Source: Adenophora triphylla var. japonica
Lineage: Eukaryota; Streptophyta; Magnoliopsida; Asterales; Campanulaceae
Length of the DNA stretch: 64,000 nt
Assembly (NCBI GenBank): GCA_022495995.1
Contig: JAFEMH010005429.1
Coordinates: 99,414-163,413, forward strand
Direction: 5' to 3'
How positions within the stretch are numbered: position 1 is the stretch's first letter; every line of letters starts with the position of its first letter. Below are positions 42,441 to 53,802 of this stretch, in pieces. The notes under the pieces are model-generated. The model worked only from the letters and a program-made list of their open reading frames with translations. It had not been told where the DNA came from and did no database searches. The translations under genes and the position numbers were made by a program.

Positions 42441-43157
42441 GTTATCTTTTCACTAAAAATGTCATTTTTACATGCATTCCCCCATGTCCCCATTAGCAAC
42501 CTTCGGAACGGACCGGTGTAAAGATCCTATCTTTACATCGTTTCTTCCATTAAAGGTGCCACAATCTCTTTAGAAAGGGATAAACCTTGAACCTATATCT
42601 CCGATTATCACTTAAGACGAGCATGAAGCATCTATATAAGCTCAATCGTCTTAAGGTGTAGGATTGATGGGCTAAGGTCACTCCTTTCCTAAAGAACCTC
42701 ATTTTGAACTATAAAAGAGTGTCTTTCACTCGATCACGCAAGTCCCAAAATTAAAAAGCGGTGATCACAAGTCCAAGATGAGGACGGGATCAAAGTCCCG
42801 AACACATAAAAAATCCAAGAAATCCCGAGCGACAACCAATAAATGGTTTGTACGTCCGGAAGACAACTTGGGACATCCCCCCCTCTTTTCAAACACATGC
42901 ACACAAGAAAGCACGCAAGCAAGCACGATAAACGGAATCTAGGTAGACTTGCTACGGCAAGGCACCTTGGGTGAACGACGATCCGTTCTTCCCAAGAGGT
43001 AACTTAACCTCCGAACCCTAAAAATCCTTTTTTTCAAAGTTTTGAGGAAATCAAAATGGCGTGGCGACTCCGTTTTTCAAATTAAACCGGATGTTTTCAA
43101 ACTCGCGTGAATTCGATCTAAAACAAAAAATTAGAATTTGGGCACACATTCACAGTT

Positions 43158-43175
43158 TGGCGACTCCGCTGGGGA
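43158..43175 (+). other. Tat-A primer-binding site (tRNA-Arg)
   Basis: TGGCGACTCCGCTGGGGA is complementary to the 3' end of plant tRNA-Arg (…CAGCGGAGTCG plus CCA). Tat/Ogre-lineage elements commonly use tRNA-Arg. It starts three bases after the LTR end. Confidence 0.85.
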
Positions 43176-44923
43176 AATCCCAAAGGAGAAAAGCTTTCAT
43201 TTTCAAAATAAACGATACCCGGTATATAGGTGGAAACCATTTAACCTTCCTGTATCGCTCCCTAACCCGGGGCTTGGGATAAACGGTGGTCTAATAATCC
43301 CACGTACCGGTATCACTTTTCGAAAAAAATAAAAGAAAGCTTTTCCCTTTGAGCGGGTTAGACTCCCATCGCGGATCCCGTTTATCATGCTTGCTTTCTT
43401 TGCCTTGCATTGCATCATTTGAATCTTGGGATTTGTGCATACTGAACAGGAAAAAGAAAGGTGCCTAAAATGTTCGGGAAACAACCTGAAATAGCAAAGG
43501 AGTGGAACTTGGAAAATTGATCCATGCAGTCGTACGGCTCAATCCTCCTTGGATTCTGACCGGACGGCCTCAGTGGCAATTCCACCAGGAAAAATTGAAG
43601 TTAATCTGGCAACCTTGGCAGCTTGGGGCTATTCAGTTCCAAGACTAACTGGGGCTCCCAGAAAATTTACGTGCCTTATCTGTTGCATTTTCCCCGTCCC
43701 GAAAATCATTCCTTTAAAACACATTTATGAAAATCTTTGTTTTAACTCAAAAAGGAACATTTTTAGGAGACCGCACACTACGCGCACCTTATATATCCTG
43801 TACACTTTGCACGCACGTCCCTTTAAACCCGGGGTGGTTTTTCAGTTGCAGTCACGGACAGCCTTACGATGCTCCAGGGCGCGCACGGAATCACCCCAAA
43901 CTCCCCATGGCAGCCAGTGTCGACCAATGCACAGTCCGTGTCACATGTTTCAAAAAACCGTGACTTTTGGTTAGTTTTTGGTTTAGTCCGTGTCATATAG
44001 CCCAGTTGCATACCCCCGTAAAGGTCAAGCCTTAGTCCATAACGGAAGTCAAGATCTTTCGCTCAAGCAAAACTCTGCCGAAATTCCGACAAGGAAAAAT
44101 CGGTAGAATCTTGACTCCGACATTGACTTTGACCTTGACCCGCACGGAATGCGTAAGAGTCAAGACCGAGTCCTTGCCAAAAAATTCAAAGATCTTTCGC
44201 TCAAGCGAAGCTTTGCCAAAATTCCGACAAGGAAAAATTGGCAAGATCTTGACCCGGCATTGACTTCGATCTTGACTCACTCACTGCGTATGCAACGAAG
44301 TTCAATGTGACACTGTGTCTTCCAGCTTTTGCCGCCCGAACCATGCCTATTATTTTCTCGGACATTACCGAAAAGTCAAAACGTCAATCGCGCAAGCAAA
44401 ATTCTGCCAAAATTCTGTTAAGGCTGAAAGACGAGACTTTCCCGGTATTGCCTTGACTATAATTCGCATCGCTCGTGCGTTAAAAGTTCCTATGACCCGC
44501 TAGACCCATTAGGAGCGTTCTTCTCTCTCGGTCGGTGGGATCCGCGTGCCCTATAGGACCCTCGCCCGGGGCTGTCCACCCTGTGAGGTCGAAATACAGG
44601 TGGAATACGAGGGGCTTATAGACGTAGTGACGGAACCCACTGATTCAGGATCTAGAGTAGTTGCGAAAAAAGAAGGGCAGAACCCCTTTTCCAACCAAAT
44701 AGAAATTAATAAAAGACACTGTTTTAAGTAAACTGGAAGATTCTTAATTTGCATATTGCTTGAGCCTTCAGCCTAAACACCTACCCCGAGTCTAAACCTC
44801 TCCTATCCCTTTCCCGCAAGCCGAGAAAGAAGTGGTTGAGAACATCGGGTCGGGCCGACTTGTTAGTGCGGAATTCTCGGACGCCCGCCGTAATCCTCAG
44901 TTTTGTCAGTTCAGAGAGTCAGA
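43176..44923 (+). other. Tat-A long leader with internal repeats
   Basis: About 1.75 kb without a convincing gene. Blocks of TCGCTCAAGC(A/G)AA.CT.TGCC and AATTCCGACAAGGAAAAATTGG recur at about 44045, 44190 and 44375 with CTTGACTC.GACATTGACTT between them. The same leader is found in Tat-B (59186-60720). The end TTGAGCCTTCAGCCTAAACA precedes gag in both copies. Confidence 0.7.
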
Positions 44924-46349
44924 ATGGCCGATTTGACAGAGAACAGTACTGGTTTGGGTAACCAGATGACTAGGGAAGAAGAGCTAGCCTATGACCAATG
45001 CCCTCCTCCAGCCACATATAATCCTTTACCAAAGACTGTCCCCTTTCAGTCCTTCCCAATGTCTCAAGCCATCAGGGTCCCGACACCCTCTCCTCTTCAG
45101 ATGAGACCCAGCTTTGTTCCCTATCAACAGAGAACAAACGCCACAGCTATCCCCATAACGCAGCCTCTGCATTACCCCATGGGACTCTTTCCTTCCCCTC
45201 AACCTGAGCCAAATTTCCCTACCTTGGAATTCCAGTATCAGCCAGACCTTTCTAACTTTGTCAACGCCTGTGAATTTGCCTATCTCCCAGACAGCGGCAG
45301 TGAAGAGTCAGTTGGAAATGAGAACAGGAACGGGTGGATTTATAGTGACGATGACAGTTCAGTAGAAGGAATGAACTTGGAGTCGACCGAAGTAAAACCC
45401 GGAGGACAAGACGGAGTAGAAAACCACGAACCTGGAATGGGGGATGGTGTCACTTTAAAATGTGTCTGTAGCCTATGTGAAGGTTCGGAAGAGAAAAAGG
45501 ATACAAGCTCAGATGAGGCAGCGTATGAATTCTACATCCTAGAGTTCAATACTCCTTACAAAGACTTGGTCGGTGAATGGAGGAACTTGATCGAAGCTTT
45601 AGCTGAAAGAGGGAAGTGGGCTCCGCCCGCCGATCTAGAACATGTAAGCGTCATTGAGGCTAAACCCCCATCAGGAAGAGTAGACTCCATTGCAGTGCTG
45701 AGAATCACCCCTGAGACCTTGTCTGAAGAAGAGTGTATGGATGCCCTAGAAAGAGTCCTAAAGTTTGAAGCGACCCCGGTCCCCTTTATATCCTATGATG
45801 ACAGCGATGTTTTCCTGGTAATTCCCAAGTCAGAGGAAGGGGTCCAAGATACCTCTGATATGGCGCCAAGTATCCCGACCTGCTTTTGCCCTCATTGGTC
45901 ATCAAAGTCAAGATGAGAGTTCTCACGAGAGTTACTGTAGCGATACTGAGGAAGACACAGTCGAAGTGCCAGAAGGAACAGTAGAGGAATGGTTAGCCCA
46001 GAAGCTGAAAAGCCCAAAAAACCTTCTCGACAGTAAAGAACAGGAACCCGCCATGAGGTTTGACCCCGCAGAAATCCTTCTCGATGATGGAATTTCCCAC
46101 TTCAGAAAGTGTTTGGCCAATGTTAAAAATGCCGTCAGAAGGCTAACCCCTAAAGAAAGAAGGGATATGCTTGACAGTGATGAGGAATGTGACCCCACTC
46201 TGCTGAAAAAGTTGCTAGGTCCAAGTGAGGAAGCCATCAGTAAACCTTCAGACTCTGATAATTCCTGTTGCATGCTGACCTTGAAGAGCCTGAATGAGAC
46301 TGTCAAGGCTCTGAGTGAAAAGGATGAAGCTGAACTCAGCCGCCGCTAA
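44924..46349 (+). pseudogene. gag: Tat-A gag-region protein (atypical, frameshifted)
   Basis: The start ATG at 44924 gives MADLTENSTGLGNQM. A proline-rich stretch follows (CPPPATYNPLPKTVPFQSFP), shared with Tat-B at 61890. Beyond residue 75 it departs from Tat-B: a long acidic region with SDDDSSVEGM, a CVCSLCEG cysteine pair and ALERVLKFEATPVPFISYDD. A frameshift near 45890 moves to SHESYCSDTEEDTVEVPEGT and a frame that ends at 46349. I see neither a capsid (Retrotrans_gag) region nor a CCHC knuckle, so the central gag was lost or replaced. Confidence 0.65.
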
Positions 46350-46556
46350 GACAGTTGAGAATCCCAAACCCCGAGAAAGCCGTAAAGCCATTAACCCGGG
46401 ATCGATTCGGGAAGTCGCCTATGCCTCCGGTAGCACCGTCAATCGATTAATCGCCAGAATTGGCCATACGCCAAGAAGAGCCCGCCTACGACTTTGAAAG
46501 AGCCGACGTAATCCGCCGGTAGGAATGATGATTCGTAGAAGTCTAAAGTCTATGTG

Positions 46557-48155
46557 ATGACTCGGTCCGGACAGATGAGTATTGAATGCCCTAAGGGTGA
46601 TAAAATAAATGCCGTCTCTCGAGCCGAAAAATGCATAAAAGACCCTATAAGTCGAAGCGGAAAAGCCGGACTCGACAAGGAGGATCCTGTGCCGACTCGG
46701 TTGAAGTGTACTCAGGCCAATATCTCCCTGTGGTCCTTGTTAACCTCTTCATACCCTCATAAGCTCAAACTAGAAGAAAGTTTGGCCAAGACCATGGTGC
46801 CCATAGATGTCACCCCAGATGAGGTCGTCCAGATGATTGGAAGTATCCACTATGGAAACATCATTACCTTCACCGACTTGGACCTGCCAAAGTATGGGGC
46901 TAGTCATAAACCCCTTTACATCACAGTCCAGTTGGAAGAACGTCGGTTGCCACGGGTATTAGTTGATGGAGGGTCCGCAATGAACGTCCTGCCAGCAAAA
47001 ATGATGGACTTATTGGATTTGAAGCCAACGGATTTGAAGCCTTCTAGTCAGACTATTAAGGCCTACGACTCCACTGCATAATCAGTTTTGGGGATTGCTA
47101 CTCTCAAGTTGTGGTTCGGAAAAAAGGTCATGGATGTTGACTTCCAAGTAATTGACATTCCGATCTCGTTTACTGCTCTGCTGGGACGCCCTTGGATTCA
47201 CCAGATAAATGGGGTAGCCTCTACTTTGCACCAATGCGTCAAATTTCAGTCAAATAATGGTACTATCACCACTATTTACGGAGACAGTGTCACGGTGGAA
47301 GGAACCAGCACTGGAGGTATCCCGATATTGGAAATTAAGCATGATGATGAAGGGTTTGCCTTGACCGGATTCTCTGTAGCTTCTTCCAAAGCACAAGTGT
47401 GTTGCACTGACCTCACCACTACTTCCGATAAAATTCCCCCTGCCATGAGAATGATGAGAAAAATGGGTTATCTTCCAGGGCTTGGATTGGGCAAAAGACT
47501 GCAGGGTCGCAATACTTTCATTGATGTAAAGGAACAGACTACCAGATATGGCTTGGGATACAAACCGAACTCTCGGGATGGCAGAAAAGCTAAAGGCACA
47601 GTTCCAGGAAAACAAAGTGAAGGGGTCCAGCTCTATCCCTACAGTTTATCCCTGACCCATTACTTCACAAAAGGCGAAACACAATATAGTGAGAGTGATC
47701 ACCAGATCTCCTTGAAGAAAACCCTCCTGGAAAACCTCGAGAAAGTTAGGGGAAAACCAGCAAATCCTGTTCGAAGGATGTTCCTTGACTTTCCAGACAT
47801 TCCTGGGGCTACCACTACCGTTCAGAACGAGTATGTCTTCAAAGAAAATTCAGACAGTGTCAAAGAGTCAGCATCCGGGGTAATGGACTTCTCCACCTTC
47901 GAGTTAGATCTTCCGAAGATCGGCCAGATAGAAGCTGCCAGTAACGAAGACAGCGATTTGGGTTTGCAGAAGTTGTTTGATGAAGAAGCACAGATCCCAG
48001 ATTTGATCGACTTCAGCTCAGATGATGAGGTAGTTGCCGTAATTGGAGATGGTGGTGAAGATCCTTTTAATCCCCGCAATTTGGTGACTAAGACAGAGAT
48101 GCCGTTGAAGAATTGGGAGACATTCTCTGGACCGATAGCCACCGACAAGAAATGA
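46557..48155 (+). pseudogene. pol: Tat-A aspartic protease with G-patch domain
   Basis: The frame starts MTRSGQMSIECPKGD. Residues of about 140-150 read PRVLVDGGSAMNVLP, the Gypsy protease active site with DGG in place of the more usual D(T/S)G. A stop at 47079-47081 follows TIKAYDSTA, after which the same frame continues with the flap and LLGRPWIHQ. At about 47440-47590 is a G-patch-like motif: MRKMGYLPGLGLGKRLQG, then RYGLGYKPNSRDGR. An acidic linker to RT ends at 48155. G-patch domains bind RNA or helicases; betaretroviral proteases carry one in the same position. Confidence 0.82.
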
Positions 48156-48486
48156 TCACGGAGCTTGGATTGGTACCACGTCCTTCTCAACCCCGCCGTG
48201 TCAAACACCCCGTTGTCCATACGGTTGAGTCAGGAATCTTTGAATTCCAGTCCTTCCGAGTCATCCGAAGGCCTCACGCCTGAGGATTATGAATATATAA
48301 TCGATGTCATCTTTCCTCTTGCTTTGAATGAAATGACAGATCTTTCTGAGTATCCTCTTATTGCCAACTTAATAAATGATAAATTAACTCAAAACTTAAC
48401 AACAAGCTTAATAATGAATCATTTGAACAAGATGCAAACACACTAAACGAACAATACATTAAAGAAATCTTTAAGCGTGTTACATA
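48156..48486 (+). other. Degraded linker between Tat-A protease and RT
   Basis: A short frame (48165-48446) shows no domain. It keeps a codon-like pattern (ESLNSSPSESSEGLTPEDYE) and is probably the frameshifted linker of pol. Confidence 0.5.
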
Positions 48487-50000
48487 AAAGAGGAAAACCG
48501 GGCCCAAGCTGCCGAGGAGGTTTTGACAAGTGTTAACTTGGGTACTGTCGAGGAACCTAAAGAGACACAGATTGGAAGCTTTTTCCAGGGGGTTGAAAGG
48601 GATAGACTGGTTAATCTGCTCAGAGAATACATGGACGTCTTTGCATGGTCGTACAAGGATATGCCGGGGCTAGACAGCTCAATAGTAGAGTACGTAATCC
48701 CTCTAGCACCGGATGCTAAGCCGGTGAAGCGAGAAATTGAGAAAGATCAAGCCGTAATGGTCTCTACAGTCAAAGAAGAAATTGAGAAGCTACTGCGGGT
48801 AGGATTCATCGTAGTTATCGAATATCCGACATGGTTGTCCAATATTGTGACCGTAACCAAGGCCAATGGGAAGGTGCGCTGTGTAGATTTCCGGGATCCG
48901 AACAAGGCCAGCCCCAAAGATGATTACCCCTTGCCAAACATAGACATCCCGGTGGACTCCATCGCCAACTACGAAGTCAAATCCTTCGTTGATGGCTTTG
49001 CAGTGCTACAACCGCATCAAGATGGCCGAAGAAGACCAAGAAAAGATGACCTTCACCACACCGTGGGGAACTTACTGCTATACCGTAATGCCATTTGGGC
49101 TCAAGAACGCCGGGGCTACTTATCAAAGGGCAGCGACCGCGCTTTTTCATGACATGATCCACAAGGAGATTGAGGTCTACGTCGACGACATGATAATTCA
49201 CTCCAAAGGCGAGGATGGGCCGCACTTTATTGACCTGCGAAAGTTCTTCGAGAGGCTAAGACAACTTTCCATGAGACTAAACCCTGCTAAATGCACCTTC
49301 GGAGTGACAAGGGGAAAAGTGCTTGGGTATATGGTCACGGAGCGAGGTATCAAAGTCGACCCCCGAAAGATCAAAGCCATTATGGACATGAGGCCACCTC
49401 AAACCCGCATGTAAGTCAAAAGCTTTATGGGCAAACCGCACATCACCATTTCGTCAACTCGCTGACCACTATGTGCGAGCCCATCTTCAAGCTCATGAAG
49501 AAGAATGTAGATACAGAGTGGACCGAAGAATGCCAGGATGCCTTTGACCAGATCAAGGCGTACTTAGTACATCCTCCGGTACTATGCCCTCCACATAGAC
49601 AGAAACCTCTTCTGCTCTATCTCATTGTCACTGATACGGCAGTTGGGGCTATGCTTGCTCAGGAGAAGAAAGACTCTCGGGTAGAAAATGCCATTTACTT
49701 TGTCGGGAAGCTGTGGAAGTGAGCTCAATTACTCAGCATGTGAAAAGACTTGTGCAGGACTGGTCTGGGTAGTTAGTAAGCTGAAGCATTATATGCAAGC
49801 CCACCCTGTGAACTTGGTCTCGAAAATGGACCCCATCAAGTACATCTTTGACAAGCCTTCCCTCTTGATGCGTCTAGCAAAATGGTCCTTCTTCTTAGCT
49901 GAGTACGACATCAACTATGTGACCAGAAAGGCCATCAAGGGTCAAGCGTTGTCAGACCATCTGGCAAATTTTCCCAGTAATAAGGACCGCGGGCCTGAAC
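48487..50000 (+). pseudogene. pol: Tat-A reverse transcriptase and first RNase H
   Basis: RT begins near VNLGTVEEPKETQIGSFFQG and has LREYMDVFAWSYKDMPG, WLSNIVTVTKANGKVRCVDF and PLPNID. A frameshift near 48990 leads to MTFTTPWGTYCYTVMPFGLK and the active-site EVYVDDMIIHSK (about 49172-49207). After a stop at 49412 come ISSTRHTTMCEPIFKLM and the connection, then RNase H (ELNYSACEKTCAGLVWVVSK, FLAEYDINYVTRKAIKGQAL) in a third frame from about 49710. The catalytic YVDD is intact. Confidence 0.9.
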
Positions 50001-50440
50001 CCCAATTCCCAGATGAAGGGATCTTCGTAGTTGAGCCTGAGAACCGATGGCAGCTATTCTTTGATGGAGCTGCTAACAAAAGAGGAAATGGTGTAGGGAT
50101 GCTACTAGTCGATCCGAAAGATGAGTATACACCCATAGTCCTTAAGTTGAACTTCCCTGCCACGAACAATGTCGCCGAGTACGAAGCTTGCATTGCTGGT
50201 TTAGAGGCTGCCCTAGAAATGAATGTCAAGGAGCTCGAAGTTTATGGAGACTCAGCCCTGATCATCAACCAGGTCTCCAACAAATGGAAGACTGTGGACC
50301 CTAATCTTCAGCGGTATCATGCCCATATGGAGGAGTTGACTGGACAGTTCAGAGAAGTGACTTTCCACTACTTGCCAAGGGAAAAGAACAGATTCGCAGA
50401 TGCCCTAGCTACTCTAGCCCCACTGGTAGAGATCCTCGAG
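50001..50440 (+). pseudogene. pol: Tat-A second (archaeal-type) RNase H
   Basis: In the open frame 49688-51094, WQLFFDGAANKRGNGVGMLL (first catalytic Asp), ATNNVAEYEACIAGLEAALE (Glu), LEVYGDSALIINQVS (Asp) and YLPREKNRFADALATLA (final Asp) make a complete RNase H fold in addition to the one before it. A duplicated RNase H of this type is diagnostic of the Tat lineage. The catalytic residues are all present. Confidence 0.9.
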
Positions 50441-51817
50441 GGAAAAGCCATAAAACCCTTCAGAGTGGGTAGAAGAGAAGCCCCGGCCTTCTGTTGTGAA
50501 GTAGACTTGGGACCTGAGCCTATCAAGGAACCCTGGTACAATCAAATTTACCAGTTCCTCAAAGATGGAGAGTCAGCTTTCAGAGACGAAGAAGGTAGAC
50601 CAAAAGAAGGTGTCAAAGCCAAGAGCTTGCAAGCCCTGAAAAGGTTGGCCTCCCATTATGTCATTCTAGGAGGCTATCTGTACAAAAAGCGGTACCAAGG
50701 ACCACTCCTCTTGTGTGTCACTCAAGAAAGGGCCAGAGAGTTGATGACTGAAGTCCATAATGGTCCCTGCGGTCCTCATATGAATGCTATAGCTCTGATG
50801 CAAGTGATCCTCAGAATGGGTTACTACTGGATTTCCATGGAGACAGACTGTGTTCAGCATCTCCGAGCGTGCGACAAATGCCAGCGGTTTGCCAACCTCA
50901 ACCATCTCCCGCCTCATGACCTGTACTGCATGACGACTCCTTGGCCATTTGCAACTTGGGGTATTGACATGATAGGGAAGATAGCCCCGGCAGGAAGCAG
51001 TGGGCATGAATTTGTGTTAGTAGCTGTCGACTACTTCACCAAGTGGGTAGAGGCCAAGTCCTACAAGGTCCTCACTTCCAAGAGGGTGTCCTAGTTTATC
51101 AAGGAAAACATAATGTGTAGATATGGGGTGCCCAATGAGATTATTTCTGATAATGGGTCGCACTTTGAAGGAGACTGTGATAGGTTACTGTCAGAATTCA
51201 GAATCACTCGCCACAAGTCATCCCCATACAGACCTCAGACTAACGGAGCCGTGGAAGCTGCTAATAAGACACTCGAACGGATCATCCGGAAAATGGCCAC
51301 CCGTGGTCGTGACTGGCCCGAAAAGCTGCACCTAGCACTCTGGGGCTACAGGACGTCTGTCAGAACAGCTACAGGAGAAACCCCTTTTGCCCTAACTTAC
51401 GGGATGGAAGCAGTGTTACCAGTGGAGTTGAAAATCCCGTCATTAAGGGTCCTCCTAGAAAACAGTGTCAATGAAGTAGAATGGCTACGTAGCCGGCATG
51501 ATGAGTTGGCCCTGCTCGATGAAAGAAGGTTAAAGTCCATGGAGCACACCCGAGCCTACCAGAGGCGAATGACCAGAGCATTCGACAAAAAGGTCAAGGC
51601 CAGGGACATCAAAGAGGGTGACTTAGTATTGAAAGTGAAGCCCCCTACCAGAGACAACCCCCTGGGAAAATGGGAACCCGTTTGGATCGGCCCGTATGTG
51701 GTGCAGAAGATACTATTGGGAGGAGCCATGAAACTTGCAGACCTGGACGGCAATCCCTTTGTCCACCCAGTTAACGATGATAAGCTCCGAAGGTACTATG
51801 TCTATAAAAAAAAATAA
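50441..51817 (+). pseudogene. pol: Tat-A integrase
   Basis: Zinc-binding region with EVHNGPCGPHMNAIALM and CVQHLRACDKCQRFANLNH, then the core: TWGIDMIGKIAP (Asp), EIISDNGSHFEGDCD (Asp) and NGAVEAANKTLERII (Glu). A TAG at 51092-51094 interrupts it where Gln is usual. The C-terminal GPY/F-like module PVWIGPYVVQKILLGGAMKL ends at 51817 (RYYVYKKK). There is no chromodomain. With one stop changed, this would be nearly full length. Confidence 0.92.
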
Positions 51818-52315
51818 TAAAAAAGAAAAAAATCTTAGTGCAAAAAGAGTAATGCCCAGCTAGACTGAAAACTCAAAAATGGCGGTCTAGGCAAAAAACA
51901 GGGCTGCACATAAAAAAAAAAGAGAGAGTTCACCAGAATGAACTACGAAGACCTGAGCCCCTTAGTCTTTCTTGTAAAAGGGGAACGTAGGCAGCCATTT
52001 ATGGTTCGGTCTAAACAATAAAAAGGGCGATTAAGTTTCCATGAAATGCGTCCTAAACAATAAATAGAGGATATTCAAGTTTTCATAAAACGGGTCCTAA
52101 TCAATAAGACATCTGAAATTTCCATGAAATTGTGTCTTGATTAATTTCTAAGATAATATCTCTTGTTCATTACAAGTTAAAAACTTCTTGATGAGTTCAA
52201 GCACGGTCTACTCTTGACTCTGCTAACCTGCTACAAAGATCTAAAATACAATAAAATGCCTAATAAACTACTGTGTTTGCAAAATGGCAATAAGGGAATC
52301 CTAAGAAAAGATCTG
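51818..52315 (+). other. Tat-A region after pol, with short repeats
   Basis: A-rich sequence holds AGTGCAAAAAGAGTAATGCCC and GTCTAGGCAAAAAACAGGG, both of which recur in Tat-B (63664-63866). Then come degenerate units around AAACAATAAA..GG.. TTTCCATGAAA. No sense gene. Confidence 0.65.
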
Positions 52316-53802
52316 TCAGTTGTCATTCGCTGAGTTTTCTTTTGTCTTCTTCCCTTTACCTCGACCCCGTCGAGTTTTCTTTCTCTTCTTCTCTATGATG
52401 TCGGTCTCCCTCATTCCGATCTCCGGTATCCTCACTGGAGCCTCCATCAAACCTGTGTCAATAAGTGCCCTCTCTACTCGGGCACGAGTCCGCACTTCCT
52501 CCCTCTGAGCCTCAGTCAAGGGAGCGACTTCAGAAAGCCTCTTGTATCGAGCTTCCATATCCCTGATAAGGTCACCCGACTGGTTATAGCGGCTCGCCTT
52601 AGCCTCAGTCTCCCTCAGAGTCCTACTCGAGTCACATTCAGCCCCCAATAAGGCCTGATGTCTCTCCCCCAATATGACCTGAGTCGCTCCCATCTCCCTC
52701 TCAACAGTGGTCAAGATGGTACTCTTCCTGCTCCTAAAGATAGCCCTGGGTGGGAAGGCAGTGTATGTCCAAGCCCTCGAGAAGAATGAGAAGCTGGCTG
52801 GATCCCTCATAGCTAATGGCACCACCTCCATGGTGCGGATGTCCTCCCAACCGCCCAACGGCTCCCGTAAGGCCCCGAACCGCCCGGATACCAAGCAGGT
52901 ATGTAGAAAGATGACCAGCGTAACCCCGGAACCCTCACTATATAGGACTCCTTAAATGTCCTCCCGGTCTGCAGCCTCCGGTGAGGTACCCACCAAATAA
53001 TGTCCGAAGTGGATAGCCTAGCCATCATCGGCTCCCAATCATCTTGGCCCCCGTCGCCTAGGCAAACCTCTCCGAGAAATCACCCAAGGGCACCGAGTCG
53101 GCAAAGCCTCCGGCAAAGCCTCGAGCCTCTCCCCGCAGCCATAAAGTCACAGTAGGACTCCCGGACCTCATGAAACGGTCTCCTCTAGCCATCCTATCAA
53201 TGCCATGAAGGGTCTCACCCAAAACCAATGGGACAATATCCTTCCCAGCCCTGTAATCTCTGACCATGTCCAAGAGACCACCATGACAGATCCCCACGGA
53301 CTCACCAGTGAACAGAGCCGAGAATACGCAGAGGATAAAGGCATCCATAGACACCATGGTCGTAGCCATATCCGGAGACCCAAACCTACCCGGGATATCA
53401 GAAAGGTCAATCCTGTCCGGAGCAATCATCATCTCCTCAGCCCTCTCCTGCAGAAATCTGCGTAAAAGATGCAAGCTTTGCCGCCACCCGCACGTCTTCG
53501 ATCAATGGAATCGATATAGCCTCAATTTCTGGACCCCCAATCAAGGCTCGGAAGTCTTCATGCGTTAGGACAATCTCATTGTAAGAAAAGCAGTAAACGT
53601 GTCTCCGGACGTCCCAAAACCTTGCTGCCGCTCTCAAAAGGTCCCAATCGGGCGGGAGATCCCTCAAATGCCATAAAGATTTGATCTTGAAGGTAGAATC
53701 AAACAGTCCCTTGTGAGATTGAAAGTTATATCTCACCCAAGACTGAAGATCGGACAGAAAGCGATCTCTTTTCCCCCTTTGCAATCTAGCGGGCTTCTCC
53801 AT
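52316..53802 (-). pseudogene. Antisense gene beta: plant mobile domain / DUF7745-like
   Basis: The start ATG at 53802 gives MEKPARLQRGKRDRF. Then come LPPDWDLLRAAARFWDVRRH and SYNEIVLTHEDFRALIGGP, followed after a frameshift (about 53450) by LLRRFLQERAEEMMIAPDRI and KDIVPLVLGETLHGIDRMAR. Further frames give MMARLSTSDIIWWVPHRRL and a C-terminal lysine-rich tail (KKRKKTRRGRGKGKK) ending at 52316. The order and words resemble DUF7745/plant mobile domain proteins, which occur in plant genomes and as antisense extra ORFs in Tat-lineage elements. At least three frameshifts break it. TATA-like CATATATTGG lies about 25-35 bp upstream of the start. Confidence 0.65.

Larger units (their letters stand above)
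41394..43154 (+). repeat. Tat-A 5' LTR
   Basis: It begins TGTGTAAGTACCC (41394) or, by the solo copy, TGTAAGTACCC (41396), and ends ACACATTCACA before the primer site. TATA box CTATAAATAG at 41678-41687, with CCGCACGGCC 30 bp upstream. Downstream is a field of GCATCCTTTGCA repeats (42016-42440). An 11-base copy of the primer-site sequence (TGGCGACTCCG) lies at 43062-43072. The related LTR is 57571-59165. Confidence 0.82.

Noticed and set aside
43549..43974. 141-codon frame in the Tat-A leader
   Set aside because: The matching leader of Tat-B has it broken differently, and no motif is visible.
49942..51007. Minus-strand frames in Tat-A RNase H and integrase
   Set aside because: They are mirror frames of a clear sense gene.
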